Origin: Gammaproteobacteria bacterium
Lineage (GTDB): Bacteria > Pseudomonadota > Gammaproteobacteria > Nitrosococcales > Methylophagaceae
Assembly: GCA_003645385.1 (NCBI GenBank)
Contig: QNEY01000082.1
Coordinates: 1-7,153, forward strand
Direction of reading: 5' to 3'
DNA: 7,153 nucleotides
Part shown: piece after piece, positions 1 to 6,594 of the stretch
How positions within the stretch are numbered: the first letter of the stretch is position 1
Layout of the letters: every line of letters begins with the position of its first letter
Made by a program: the position numbers and the translations under genes
The notes under the pieces: model-generated
The model's input: only the letters and a program-made list of their open reading frames with translations
What the model was told of the DNA's origin: nothing
Database searches by the model: none

Positions 1-50
1 ATAATGTATTATCAAAGAGTGATTTTTCGGTAATGTGAATCTACTCAAGG

Positions 51-79
51 CTAACATTTCGTTCTTTATTTAGTATAAA
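51..79 (+). promoter_or_regulatory. possible sigma70-like promoter for the VOC lipoprotein operon
   Basis: CTAACA at 51-56 matches four of six bases of the -35 consensus, and TATAAA at 74-79 matches five of six of the -10 consensus, with a 17-base spacer. Transcription would start near 86, only about 7 bases before the ATG at 93. That would exclude the weak AGG at 82-84 as a ribosome binding site. Either the transcript is nearly leaderless or the true promoter lies further upstream, so this is a weak call. The rest of 1-92 shows no gene. Confidence 0.3.
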
Positions 80-92
80 TCAGGTTAATACA

Positions 93-983
93 ATGCAATC
101 ATTAGTGCGTTTTATCGGTATTTTAGTGACCACTATAGTTTTCCTAAGTGGTTGTGCCAACTTAGGAAAACCCTCAGGAGTAGGGACAGAAATGGCGCAA
201 ATCCCAATAACAGAAAATCCAAGTGGTAACACTTATCCTGGTAAGTTTATTTGGCATGATCTGGTAACACCCGATCCCCAATTAGCAGGGAAGTTCTACG
301 AGGAGTTGTTTGGATGGCAGATTGATTATCAGGGACAATACGCACTAGTACGAAATGGTGACAAACTCATTGCAGGAATCTTAAAGGTTGAACCATCAGG
401 TGATCGCGATGGAAAAGGGGTCTGGCTACCATCAGTATCTGTGACAGATGTAGATGCAGCAGTGAGTCTGGTAAAGGACAATGGAGGCACTATATTGAAA
501 GGCCCTGTTGATATGGAGCAACGTGGTCGAGCTGTTCTTATCAGTGATCCCCAGCGGGCGGATATAGTCTTACTTAACGCCAAGGATGGGGACCCATCTG
601 ATGTCGAGGCTGAAATAGGTGATTGGCTGTGGGATGAGATTTGGACTGATGATCCTGATAATATCGAGGCATTTTATGCCTCCGTATTAGGATACGATCA
701 AATGGTTTCCAAGGGTGACTACGATATCTTTATGCACCAAGGAAAATGGCGGGCAGGCCTTCGTCATATGCCTGATAATAGTATACATATGCTCTGGGTG
801 CCTGTTGTTCGAGTTGCTGATCCCGAAGTAACGACACAACGTGTGAAAGAATTAGGAGGTGTCGTATGGGTGACGCCTGATAAAGCACCAAACCGTGGAA
901 ACACTGCATTAATTGCCGATCCAACGGGTACATTATTTTTGATTCAACGTTGGCCACCACGATCATCGAAAGGGGAGCAATAA
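93..983 (+). CDS. lipoprotein with two VOC (glyoxalase/bleomycin-resistance fold) domains
   Basis: This 296-residue protein begins with a lipoprotein signal: basic Arg6, a hydrophobic stretch at 7-18, and the lipobox LSGC at 18-21, with Cys21 as the lipidated residue. Position +2 is Ala, not Asp, which by the enteric Lol rule favours outer-membrane sorting. After a linker there are two VOC modules. The first, about 51-163, opens with FIWHDLVTPD and continues into FYEELFGW. The second, about 177-287, opens with WLWDEIWTDDP and FYASVLGY and ends in ADPTGTLFLIQRW. These openings and the DPxG-type ending are typical of VOC proteins. The family includes metal-dependent lyases, dioxygenases and drug-binding proteins. 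A full set of metal ligands cannot be read off here, so the activity is unknown. His55 and Glu182 sit where the first ligand of each module is often found. The next gene starts 2 bases downstream and is probably co-transcribed. Most VOC proteins are cytosolic, so an envelope location is unusual. Confidence 0.88.
   Translation: MQSLVRFIGILVTTIVFLSGCANLGKPSGVGTEMAQIPITENPSGNTYPGKFIWHDLVTPDPQLAGKFYEELFGWQIDYQGQYALVRNGDKLIAGILKVEPSGDRDGKGVWLPSVSVTDVDAAVSLVKDNGGTILKGPVDMEQRGRAVLISDPQRADIVLLNAKDGDPSDVEAEIGDWLWDEIWTDDPDNIEAFYASVLGYDQMVSKGDYDIFMHQGKWRAGLRHMPDNSIHMLWVPVVRVADPEVTTQRVKELGGVVWVTPDKAPNRGNTALIADPTGTLFLIQRWPPRSSKGEQ
971..977 (+). promoter_or_regulatory. ribosome binding site that fixes the start of the DRP-repeat lipoprotein
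   Basis: AGGGGAG lies inside the last codons of the VOC gene, 8 bases before the ATG at 986. It supports that start over the in-frame ATG at 950, which would add 12 non-signal-like residues in front of a normal MKKL lipoprotein signal. Confidence 0.75.
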
Positions 984-985
984 TC

Positions 986-1333
986 ATGAAAAAACTTATC
1001 AGACTATTTGCTATCCTTCTTATCTCTACTGGCACTCTGTTTCTGACAGCTTGTGGTGCTAGCTCCGGCTCCGTTAACTACAGTGTTGGTGTTGGGGTAT
1101 ATAGTGGTTATGGATACCCATACTATGGCTATGGAGGGTGTTGTTATGGTGATATTGATATTGACCGTCCAGATCGCCCTGACAGACCGGATCGTCCTGA
1201 CAGACCAGATAGGCCTGACAAACCAAGCACTAAGCCTACGCCGCGTCCATCAGCAAGCATGGGGCAACCTTCCAGATCACAAATGAGTCGTCCTGCCAGA
1301 ATGCCAAGAGGGGGCGGAGGACGGAGACGCTAA
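986..1333 (+). CDS. small Tyr/Gly-rich lipoprotein with DRP triplet repeats and basic tail
   Basis: I do not recognise a named family for this 115-residue protein. It starts with a clear lipoprotein signal, MKKLIRLF then a hydrophobic core, and the lipobox LTAC at 20-23; +2 is Gly, so outer-membrane sorting is expected. The mature part has three low-complexity zones. Residues 30-55 are rich in Gly, Tyr and Val and contain a vicinal Cys52-Cys53 pair. Residues 60-80 are six DRP triplets followed by one DKP. Residues 81-115 are rich in Pro, Ser and Arg and end in GGGGRRR. No enzymatic domain is visible, and the composition suggests an extended, largely disordered surface or periplasmic chain with a strongly basic end. 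Binding to peptidoglycan, lipopolysaccharide or another polyanion is possible but is only inference. It sits 2 bases after the VOC lipoprotein gene, so the two may act together. An alternative start at 950 is unlikely because it spoils the signal peptide. Confidence 0.78.
   Translation: MKKLIRLFAILLISTGTLFLTACGASSGSVNYSVGVGVYSGYGYPYYGYGGCCYGDIDIDRPDRPDRPDRPDRPDRPDKPSTKPTPRPSASMGQPSRSQMSRPARMPRGGGGRRR
1163..1225 (+). repeat. in-gene tandem repeat, 18-base unit coding Asp-Arg-Pro pairs
   Basis: Seven 9-base triplet-coding units lie in tandem, coding DRP six times and DKP once. At the DNA level the better period is 18 bases: units at 1163-1180, 1181-1198 and 1199-1216 share the pattern GAC..ACC.GAT..(C/G)CCT with few changes, followed by a half unit at 1217-1225. 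The second and third units are the most alike. This suggests growth by duplication of an 18-base block, and the copy number may vary between strains. Confidence 0.85.
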
Positions 1334-1350
1334 CTATTCTTACTCCCAAC

Positions 1351-1388
1351 AAAAAAGGCTTAACCCTTCTATGAGTTAAGCCTTTTTT
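1351..1388. terminator. bidirectional intrinsic terminator between convergent genes
   Basis: The arms 1351-1364 and 1375-1388 are perfectly complementary over 14 bases, around a 10-base loop. The core GGCTTAAC/GTTAAGCC is flanked by six A on the left and six T on the right. Read on the plus strand it gives a hairpin followed by a U tract, 17 bases after the DRP-lipoprotein stop. Read on the minus strand it does the same, 52 bases after the stop of the facing lipoprotein gene. It can therefore serve both transcripts. Confidence 0.9.
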
Positions 1389-1440
1389 ATTTATAGATAC
1401 CCAAGGTCAAGATCAATACGATCAGACCATAAAGATATGA

Positions 1441-2070
1441 CTACTCTGCTTTTTCAACGGTCAGCGCAATAGCCTCACTGTAGGTAATCACAACCAGATC
1501 ACCAACTGCTGCTTTTTTAAGGTTCTCAGGATCGCGAGCCGTAAATTCTTGAATATTACCTTGAGGCCCTTGCAGCTTGAAAGTATTCGTATCAAGGTTA
1601 ATCTCATGAACTATCGCAGTAACCACGGTTGTGTTCATTGCAGCCACACCGGGCATTTCACCTTTTTCGGTACGAGCAGCAACTGTAGCTTCAGCAATAT
1701 CAGCCTGAGCATTTTCAACGGTGATAACTCTAATATCTAAACTTTCTTCATATTGAGCAACAACGACATCACCTACTTGAACTTGATCCAAGTTACGGGC
1801 ATTTTCACTAGCGACAAAGCTCACAACAGTATCATCCTGTCTACGCAAAGAAACTTCACGTGTTTCGTGATTAATCGCTTCTACTATCGCATTGACGGTG
1901 ACAGTCTGACTAGTAGAGATCCTCGGTTTATCAGTAGCTGAGTTTACAGGGGTTGCTTGCTTTTCCACTACCGGAGTTACTTGCTCTTCCTCTGTAGTGG
2001 TTTCCGTATTTTCTCCACAAGCAGTTAATGCAAATGAAGCTATAACTATTGAGCTTAATAATTTTTTCAT
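1441..2070 (-). CDS. lipoprotein with two tandem copies of a small beta-rich repeat domain
   Basis: The 209-residue product starts MKKLLSS, with a hydrophobic core and the lipobox LTAC at 15-18; +2 is Gly, which favours the outer membrane. Residues 19-55 form an acidic, Thr/Glu/Pro-rich linker that is probably disordered. Two related modules follow, at about 56-118 and 147-207. Both show the order AIV..IN..T....L, then F.A, then L....VGD.VV..Y.E, with VGD at 99-101 and 189-191. The second copy is one residue shorter in the middle. The pattern looks like a small beta barrel and recalls uncharacterised DUF5666-type repeats, but that link is from memory of the pattern and is not tested. A linker at about 119-146 separates the copies. 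No catalytic residues are evident, so the function is unknown; a periplasm-facing binding or structural role is the most that can be inferred. It has its own promoter candidate and lies 184 bases beyond the efflux pump gene on the same strand. Confidence 0.82.
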   Translation of the reverse strand: MKKLLSSIVIASFALTACGENTETTTEEEQVTPVVEKQATPVNSATDKPRISTSQTVTVNAIVEAINHETREVSLRRQDDTVVSFVASENARNLDQVQVGDVVVAQYEESLDIRVITVENAQADIAEATVAARTEKGEMPGVAAMNTTVVTAIVHEINLDTNTFKLQGPQGNIQEFTARDPENLKKAAVGDLVVITYSEAIALTVEKAE

Positions 2071-2076
2071 TGTTTA

Positions 2077-2082
2077 TCCTTT
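2077..2082 (-). promoter_or_regulatory. ribosome binding site of the two-repeat lipoprotein gene
   Basis: Read on the minus strand this is AAAGGA, 6 bases before the ATG at 2070. It supports the MKKLLSS start. Confidence 0.75.
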
Positions 2083-2138
2083 TGTTTTGTATGTTCTTGA
2101 CAGTTTTTTGGTTACGATCTGGTTTAGAATCCCGGCAC

Positions 2139-2166
2139 ATTATACCTGAAGAATGTACTCATTCAG
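2139..2166 (-). promoter_or_regulatory. sigma70-like promoter of the two-repeat lipoprotein gene
   Basis: On the minus strand a perfect TATAAT lies at 2144-2139. CTGAAT at 2166-2161 matches three of six -35 bases, with a 16-base spacer. Transcription would begin near 2132 and give a leader of about 60 bases that includes the AAAGGA ribosome binding site. The weak -35 together with a dyad in the spacer would suit an activator or repressor, but no regulator is identified. Confidence 0.55.
2151..2164. promoter_or_regulatory. short dyad in the promoter spacer, possible operator
   Basis: GAATG at 2151-2155 and CATTC at 2160-2164 are inverted repeats 4 bases apart. They lie between and partly over the -10 and -35 candidates of the two-repeat lipoprotein gene. 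The position suits a repressor site, but arms this short can arise by chance. Confidence 0.25.
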
Positions 2167-2241
2167 AGCTAGTATACTCTCGTTGTTTATTGCCTTTATA
2201 TCCAGTCAGAAACCCTGTTAATTTATAATTCATTCAGGGCT
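2160..2241. repeat. pair of near-identical 11-base direct repeats upstream of the two-repeat lipoprotein gene
   Basis: CATTCAGAGCT at 2160-2170 and CATTCAGGGCT at 2231-2241 match at 10 of 11 positions, with starts 71 bases apart. The first overlaps the -35 candidate of the lipoprotein promoter. The second lies just after the efflux pump stop codon. They could be binding sites for one regulator or chance similarity. Confidence 0.3.
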
Positions 2242-2254
2242 GCTTACTTCATTT

Positions 2255-5200
2255 TTAGCTGGCTATTGATTTAACCTCATTTTCATCTGCTGTTCCCGAG
2301 AATTTCTCTGCCATAGTTTGGAATACCAAATACAAGGTAGGGGTTAAGAACAGACCAACGATGGTGCCTACTAACATACCTCCAAATACTGCAGTACCTA
2401 GTGAAACCCTACTTGCAGCTCCTGCTCCAGATGCTATTACCAATGGAATAACACCTAGAATAAATGAAAATGCTGTCATTAAAATTGCTCTGAAACGGAG
2501 ATGGGAAGCCTTAGCTGCAGCTTCAAAAATACTGAGGCCACTTTCTCGTTGTTGTTTGGCAAACTCGACAATCATAATTGAGCTTTTTGCCACCAGTGCT
2601 ATCAATAACACCAGTCCAATTTGGGTATAGACATTATTATCTAATCCTCGATATGCAGAAAAAACACCCGCACCTAATATTGCCATGGGCACGGCTAATA
2701 GTACTGAAAATGGAATTGTCCAACTTTCATATTGTGCTACCAAAAACAAATAGACAAAGATAAAGGCGAGTCCAAAGATAATCGGCGCCATATTGCCTGC
2801 AGCTATTTGTTGATAAGTAACACCTGACCATTGGTAGCCCATCGATACCGGCAGCAGCTCTTCTGCAAGTCGCTGCATTTCCAATATAGCGACTCCGGTT
2901 GAGACACCTGGCCCCGGCTCTCCTGTAATAGTGGATGTAGGGAATAGGTTAAATCGATTAATAAATAAAGGCCCTACTTGTTGTTCTAATGTTGCTAGAG
3001 AACCTAGTGGAACCATATCACCACCAGCACTACGCACTTCAAGGTTAAGAATATCTTCGGGACGGTTTCGGAATTGTTCATCTGCCTGAGCTGTTACCCT
3101 CCATGTCTTTGAAAATAAATTAAAATCATTTACATAAGCAGAACCAAGAGATGTCCCAAGTGTATTGAATAGACTATTCATAGGTACGTTATAAACTTGT
3201 GCTTTGGTTCGATCGATATCCAGATACAACTGTGGTACTGTTGCACGAAGTCCTTGACTCATACGACTCAATTTAGGGCTTTCATTGCCTGCAGCGACTA
3301 AATCATTAGCAAAAGCTTGTAACTGATTAATTCCTAATCCACCACGGTCTTGTAATTCAAACGAGAAACCAGCAGCAGATCCCAATCCCATTATAGGAGG
3401 AGGTAGGAAGCTAAAAACAATCCCTTCTTCAATTGAGGCCATTTTTCTCTGCAACGTAGCTACAATAGCTTTGATATTAAGTGCTGGATCTTGCCTTTCA
3501 CTCCAATTCTTTAAAGAAACAATACCCAAACCTGTGTTGGTAGAAGCAACACCATCCAGTAATGAATAACCGCCGATCAAAACAAATTTATCAACACCTT
3601 CAGTTTCTTCTATCATCTTGTTTACTTTGTCCAACACAACCTTGGTTCGATCTAGGCTGGCACCATCGGGTAGCTGAGCATTAACAAAGAAATAACCTTG
3701 GTCTTCATCAGGTAAAAACCCACCAGGCAAACTAATAATACTGTAATAGGTTGCCACTAATAAACCACTGAAAACAATCATTACCAGCCAACTTTTTCGT
3801 AGCATTCCTTTTACCAGTACCATGTAACCCTTGGTACCAACATCAAAGGTCTTATCAAAAGCACGAAAAGCAATCCATTTCTTTTTCCCTGTTGAAGGTT
3901 TTAGTAATAGACGGCATAGTGCTGGACTAAGTGTTAACGCATTAATTGATGAGAAGATGGTGGCAATTGAAATGGTCAAAGCAAACTGTTGATACAGCAT
4001 ACCGGTTAAACCGGGCATCATAAGTGTTGGCACAAATACGGCCAACAGTACAGCAGTTGTTGCTACAACAGGTCCGGTAATTTCTATCATGGCTTCACGG
4101 ATAGCCGTTCTTGAATCCCAGCCCTTTTCATCCATTAAGCGCACCGTATTTTCAACTACGATAATGGCATCATCAACCACAATACCAATCACTAACACCA
4201 ATCCAAACAGGGTAAGATTGTTGATTGACATACCTAACATCAACATCACAGAAAAAGTACCTATGAGAGACACAGGAATTGTTATTGCTGGAATAATGGT
4301 AGTTCGCCAATCTTGCAAGAAAATGAAAACAACAAAAATAACCAGAATAATGGCAATGATCAGTGTCTCTATTACCTCATCAATCGAAGCGCTAATATAT
4401 TCGGTAGTATCAAGAACTACTTCATATTCTAAATCATCAGGGAAATTTGCTGCTACCTCATCCATCAATGCCCTAGTTGCATCCATAACGGCTAATGCAT
4501 TTGAACCTGGGGTTTGGTATAGCCCTAGCGTGATCGCTGGTGCACCTCTACTTTCTGCATACCAATGATAAGCCTCAGCCCCTAACTCAACTCGAGCAAC
4601 GTCTTTCAGATAGAGAACATCACCTTTATCACCCGTTTTAATAATAATATTTTCAAACTGCTCAACGGATGATAGTCGTCCTTGAACTAAGACATTGTAT
4701 TGAAAGTTAAGGCCGCCAGAGTTGGGTGGAGCACCGATACTACCACCTGCAACCTGAACATTTTGTTGTTTTATAGCAGCAATAACATCATCAGGTATTA
4801 AATTCCTGGCTTTCAATTGTTCTGGATTTAACCAAATCCGCATAGCAAAGTCTTTAGCACCAAAAACGGTGACTTTACCCACACCATTAACTCTTATCAT
4901 CTCATCATAGAGACGAGTGGAAATATAATTGCTGATAAAAAGCTCATCATACGTTCCATCTGGTGAAAACAATGAAATGGCCCCGACTAATGCTGTTGAT
5001 TGCTTTTCAACCTTCACACCTTGTCGTTTTACTTCTTCGGGTAATTTAGGTTCCGCAATACCAACACGATTCTGTGTTAATACTGTTGCCATATCGATAT
5101 TGGTCCCAATATCAAAGGTAACGGTCAGTGCCAAGGAACCATCCGAACTACTTTTTGAAGACATATAAATCATGTCTTCAACACCGTTCACTTCTGATTC

Positions 5201-5398
5201 TATTGGAATCGCCACCGACTGCTCCATAGTGGTCGCATCGGCACCAGGGAAATTTGCTGTGACGGATACCGTTGGTGGAGTAATGTCAGGCATACTTTCA
5301 ACAGGGAGCATTGGCAATGAAATTACCCCAATCAAGGTAATTAAAATAGCAATAACAATTGCAAACTTTGGCCGATCAATAAAGAAATGGCTAAACAT
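2255..5398 (-). CDS. RND multidrug efflux pump, inner-membrane permease (HAE1/AcrB family)
   Basis: This 1047-residue protein has the full length of the AcrB/MexB/MexF class and uses the proton gradient to export compounds as the inner-membrane part of a tripartite pump. It opens MFSHFFIDRPKFA, the usual RND start before TM1 (about 10-30). TM2-TM7 fall at about 340-557 and TM8-TM12 at about 870-1025, with two large periplasmic loops between. The proton relay is intact: Asp409-Asp410 in TM4 (GIVVDDAIIVVEN), Lys938 in TM10 (ALVAKSSIMIVEF), Arg968 and Thr975 around LRFRAILMT. By eye these match AcrB D407, D408, K940, R971 and T978. Phe179 of the drug pocket is kept, but several other pocket phenylalanines of AcrB are replaced, so the substrate range probably differs and cannot be predicted. 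The gene starts 5 bases after the adaptor gene stop, with AAGG at 5411-5408 as ribosome binding site. It is the last gene of the operon, and no convincing terminator follows it. Heavy-metal RND pumps are excluded because the HAE1-type DD motif and loops are present. Confidence 0.96.
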   Translation of the reverse strand: MFSHFFIDRPKFAIVIAILITLIGVISLPMLPVESMPDITPPTVSVTANFPGADATTMEQSVAIPIESEVNGVEDMIYMSSKSSSDGSLALTVTFDIGTNIDMATVLTQNRVGIAEPKLPEEVKRQGVKVEKQSTALVGAISLFSPDGTYDELFISNYISTRLYDEMIRVNGVGKVTVFGAKDFAMRIWLNPEQLKARNLIPDDVIAAIKQQNVQVAGGSIGAPPNSGGLNFQYNVLVQGRLSSVEQFENIIIKTGDKGDVLYLKDVARVELGAEAYHWYAESRGAPAITLGLYQTPGSNALAVMDATRALMDEVAANFPDDLEYEVVLDTTEYISASIDEVIETLIIAIILVIFVVFIFLQDWRTTIIPAITIPVSLIGTFSVMLMLGMSINNLTLFGLVLVIGIVVDDAIIVVENTVRLMDEKGWDSRTAIREAMIEITGPVVATTAVLLAVFVPTLMMPGLTGMLYQQFALTISIATIFSSINALTLSPALCRLLLKPSTGKKKWIAFRAFDKTFDVGTKGYMVLVKGMLRKSWLVMIVFSGLLVATYYSIISLPGGFLPDEDQGYFFVNAQLPDGASLDRTKVVLDKVNKMIEETEGVDKFVLIGGYSLLDGVASTNTGLGIVSLKNWSERQDPALNIKAIVATLQRKMASIEEGIVFSFLPPPIMGLGSAAGFSFELQDRGGLGINQLQAFANDLVAAGNESPKLSRMSQGLRATVPQLYLDIDRTKAQVYNVPMNSLFNTLGTSLGSAYVNDFNLFSKTWRVTAQADEQFRNRPEDILNLEVRSAGGDMVPLGSLATLEQQVGPLFINRFNLFPTSTITGEPGPGVSTGVAILEMQRLAEELLPVSMGYQWSGVTYQQIAAGNMAPIIFGLAFIFVYLFLVAQYESWTIPFSVLLAVPMAILGAGVFSAYRGLDNNVYTQIGLVLLIALVAKSSIMIVEFAKQQRESGLSIFEAAAKASHLRFRAILMTAFSFILGVIPLVIASGAGAASRVSLGTAVFGGMLVGTIVGLFLTPTLYLVFQTMAEKFSGTADENEVKSIAS

Positions 5399-5403
5399 TA
5401 AAC

Positions 5404-6594
5404 TTAGCCTTCTTCTTTTTGTGGCTGAACTGGCAAACCAGGTCGTGCTCGTAAGATGCCGTTAACAATATAGGTTTCACCTGTCTCTATGCCTGAGATG
5501 ATATGAACATAACCTTCTGCCTGAGGCAGGCCTAACGTAACATAACGTAGTTCAACAACATCATTATCACCTACGATAAGTACATATTTGCCACCCAGAT
5601 CAGATCCAATCGCAGCTTCTTTAACCAATACAGCATCTTCAATATCCGCACCCGGGACTTTAATACGGACAAATAAACCAGGGAAAAACTTCAAATCTTC
5701 ATTAGCTAATCGTAGGCGAACTTCAACTGTACCAGTATTTCCATCAACTTCATTATCAATATAATCAATAAGTCCTTCATGTGGAAAATCACTTTCATTA
5801 CCACGTTCGACAAAAGCACTGATTTTTCTTTTATCAATATCCTCTGCCACATCATCAGTTTTCGATGGTCTATCTAGAAACTTAAGAATACTTGATTCTG
5901 ACACATTGAAATACACATACATCGGTTGCATTGCATTTACACGTGTTAACAATGTTGTGCCATCTTGACCAACTAGATTACCGGCATCTACCATTTCCCT
6001 ACTCACCACTCCACTTATCGGTGACACAACATTGGTATAACTCAAGTTAAGGCCAGAATCTGCTAATGCTGCTTGTGCTGATTTAACGCTGGCAATAGCA
6101 ACATCTTTATGTGCTTTTGCCTTATCAACCTCAAGTTCACTCACTGCACGGTTATGACTTGCCTGCTCCATCCTCATAACTTCTGTTTTTGCCAACGCCA
6201 GTTCAGCTTTAGCTGACTCCAATAAGGCCTGATCATTATCATGCTGAGCTTGATATTTTTCTTTTTCTATCCGAAATAATAAGTCGCCTTTTTTTACTTC
6301 TGAACTCGCTATGAAGTCAATACTTTCAAGTCGTCCAGCCACTCTTGCTACAACGTCTGCTGATTTAAAGGCTCTAGTCGTCCCCGTATAAATAGAGTAT
6401 TTCTTAATCGTTTTTATAACAGGCTGAGTAACTCTAACCTTTGGTGCTTCACGTACCGCTGCCTGCTCCTGCTCTTTGTCGATACACGCAGTCAACAATG
6501 GCAGTATTAATAATGTCAAAACAATCATGGACACCCTAACAAACTGACTCTGTTGTAAGCTAATCTTGAATTGATATGCTGATAGTGAAAACAT
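5404..6594 (-). CDS. RND efflux periplasmic adaptor (membrane fusion protein, AcrA/MexA family), lipoprotein
   Basis: This 396-residue protein is the adaptor joining the inner-membrane pump to the outer-membrane channel, and its length is normal for the family. It has a long N-region, a hydrophobic core at about 23-34 and the lipobox LTAC at 34-37; Cys37 would be lipidated, with Ile at +2 and Asp at +3. The two halves of the lipoyl domain lie at about 78-111 (VVARVAGRLESI, KKGDLLFRIE) and 183-216 (NLSYTNVVSPISGVV). The alpha-helical hairpin that contacts the channel spans about 112-182, an Ala/Lys/Glu-rich heptad stretch. The beta barrel follows at about 220-312 (FFPGLFVRIKV), then the membrane-proximal domain (IVNGILRARPGLPV at about 376-389). 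The start at Met1 is chosen because its ATG shares one base with the stop of the channel gene and has AAAGGA 6 bases upstream. Met23 would remove the basic N-region. The pump gene follows after 5 bases, so the adaptor works with that pump. Confidence 0.95.
   Translation of the reverse strand: MFSLSAYQFKISLQQSQFVRVSMIVLTLLILPLLTACIDKEQEQAAVREAPKVRVTQPVIKTIKKYSIYTGTTRAFKSADVVARVAGRLESIDFIASSEVKKGDLLFRIEKEKYQAQHDNDQALLESAKAELALAKTEVMRMEQASHNRAVSELEVDKAKAHKDVAIASVKSAQAALADSGLNLSYTNVVSPISGVVSREMVDAGNLVGQDGTTLLTRVNAMQPMYVYFNVSESSILKFLDRPSKTDDVAEDIDKRKISAFVERGNESDFPHEGLIDYIDNEVDGNTGTVEVRLRLANEDLKFFPGLFVRIKVPGADIEDAVLVKEAAIGSDLGGKYVLIVGDNDVVELRYVTLGLPQAEGYVHIISGIETGETYIVNGILRARPGLPVQPQKEEG

Noticed and set aside
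730..1035. 101-codon open frame on the minus strand across the VOC and DRP lipoprotein junction
   Set aside because: It runs opposite two well-supported genes and has no recognisable domain.
1053..1286. 77-codon open frame in another plus-strand frame of the DRP gene
   Set aside because: Its repeated TDRIVLTDQ-like text is only the 18-base repeat read out of frame, and it lacks a signal peptide, whereas the other frame has one with a good ribosome binding site.
1931..2140. 69-codon minus-strand open frame over the start of the two-repeat lipoprotein
   Set aside because: It is a different frame covering the promoter, leader and first codons of a clear lipoprotein gene. The predicted transcript would begin within it.
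2213..2239. CAGGG/CCCTG inverted repeat after the pump gene as a terminator
   Set aside because: The stem is only 5 base pairs with a 17-base loop, and the following bases do not form a U tract on either strand.
4089..4568. 159-codon open frame on the plus strand inside the pump gene
   Set aside because: It is antisense to a highly conserved RND region (TM2 to TM4), is rich in Ser, Thr and Ile from mirrored codons, and shows no signal or domain of its own.
5172..5465. 97-codon plus-strand open frame over the pump start and adaptor end
   Set aside because: It is antisense to both efflux genes, which are strongly supported, and has no domain or ribosome binding site evidence.
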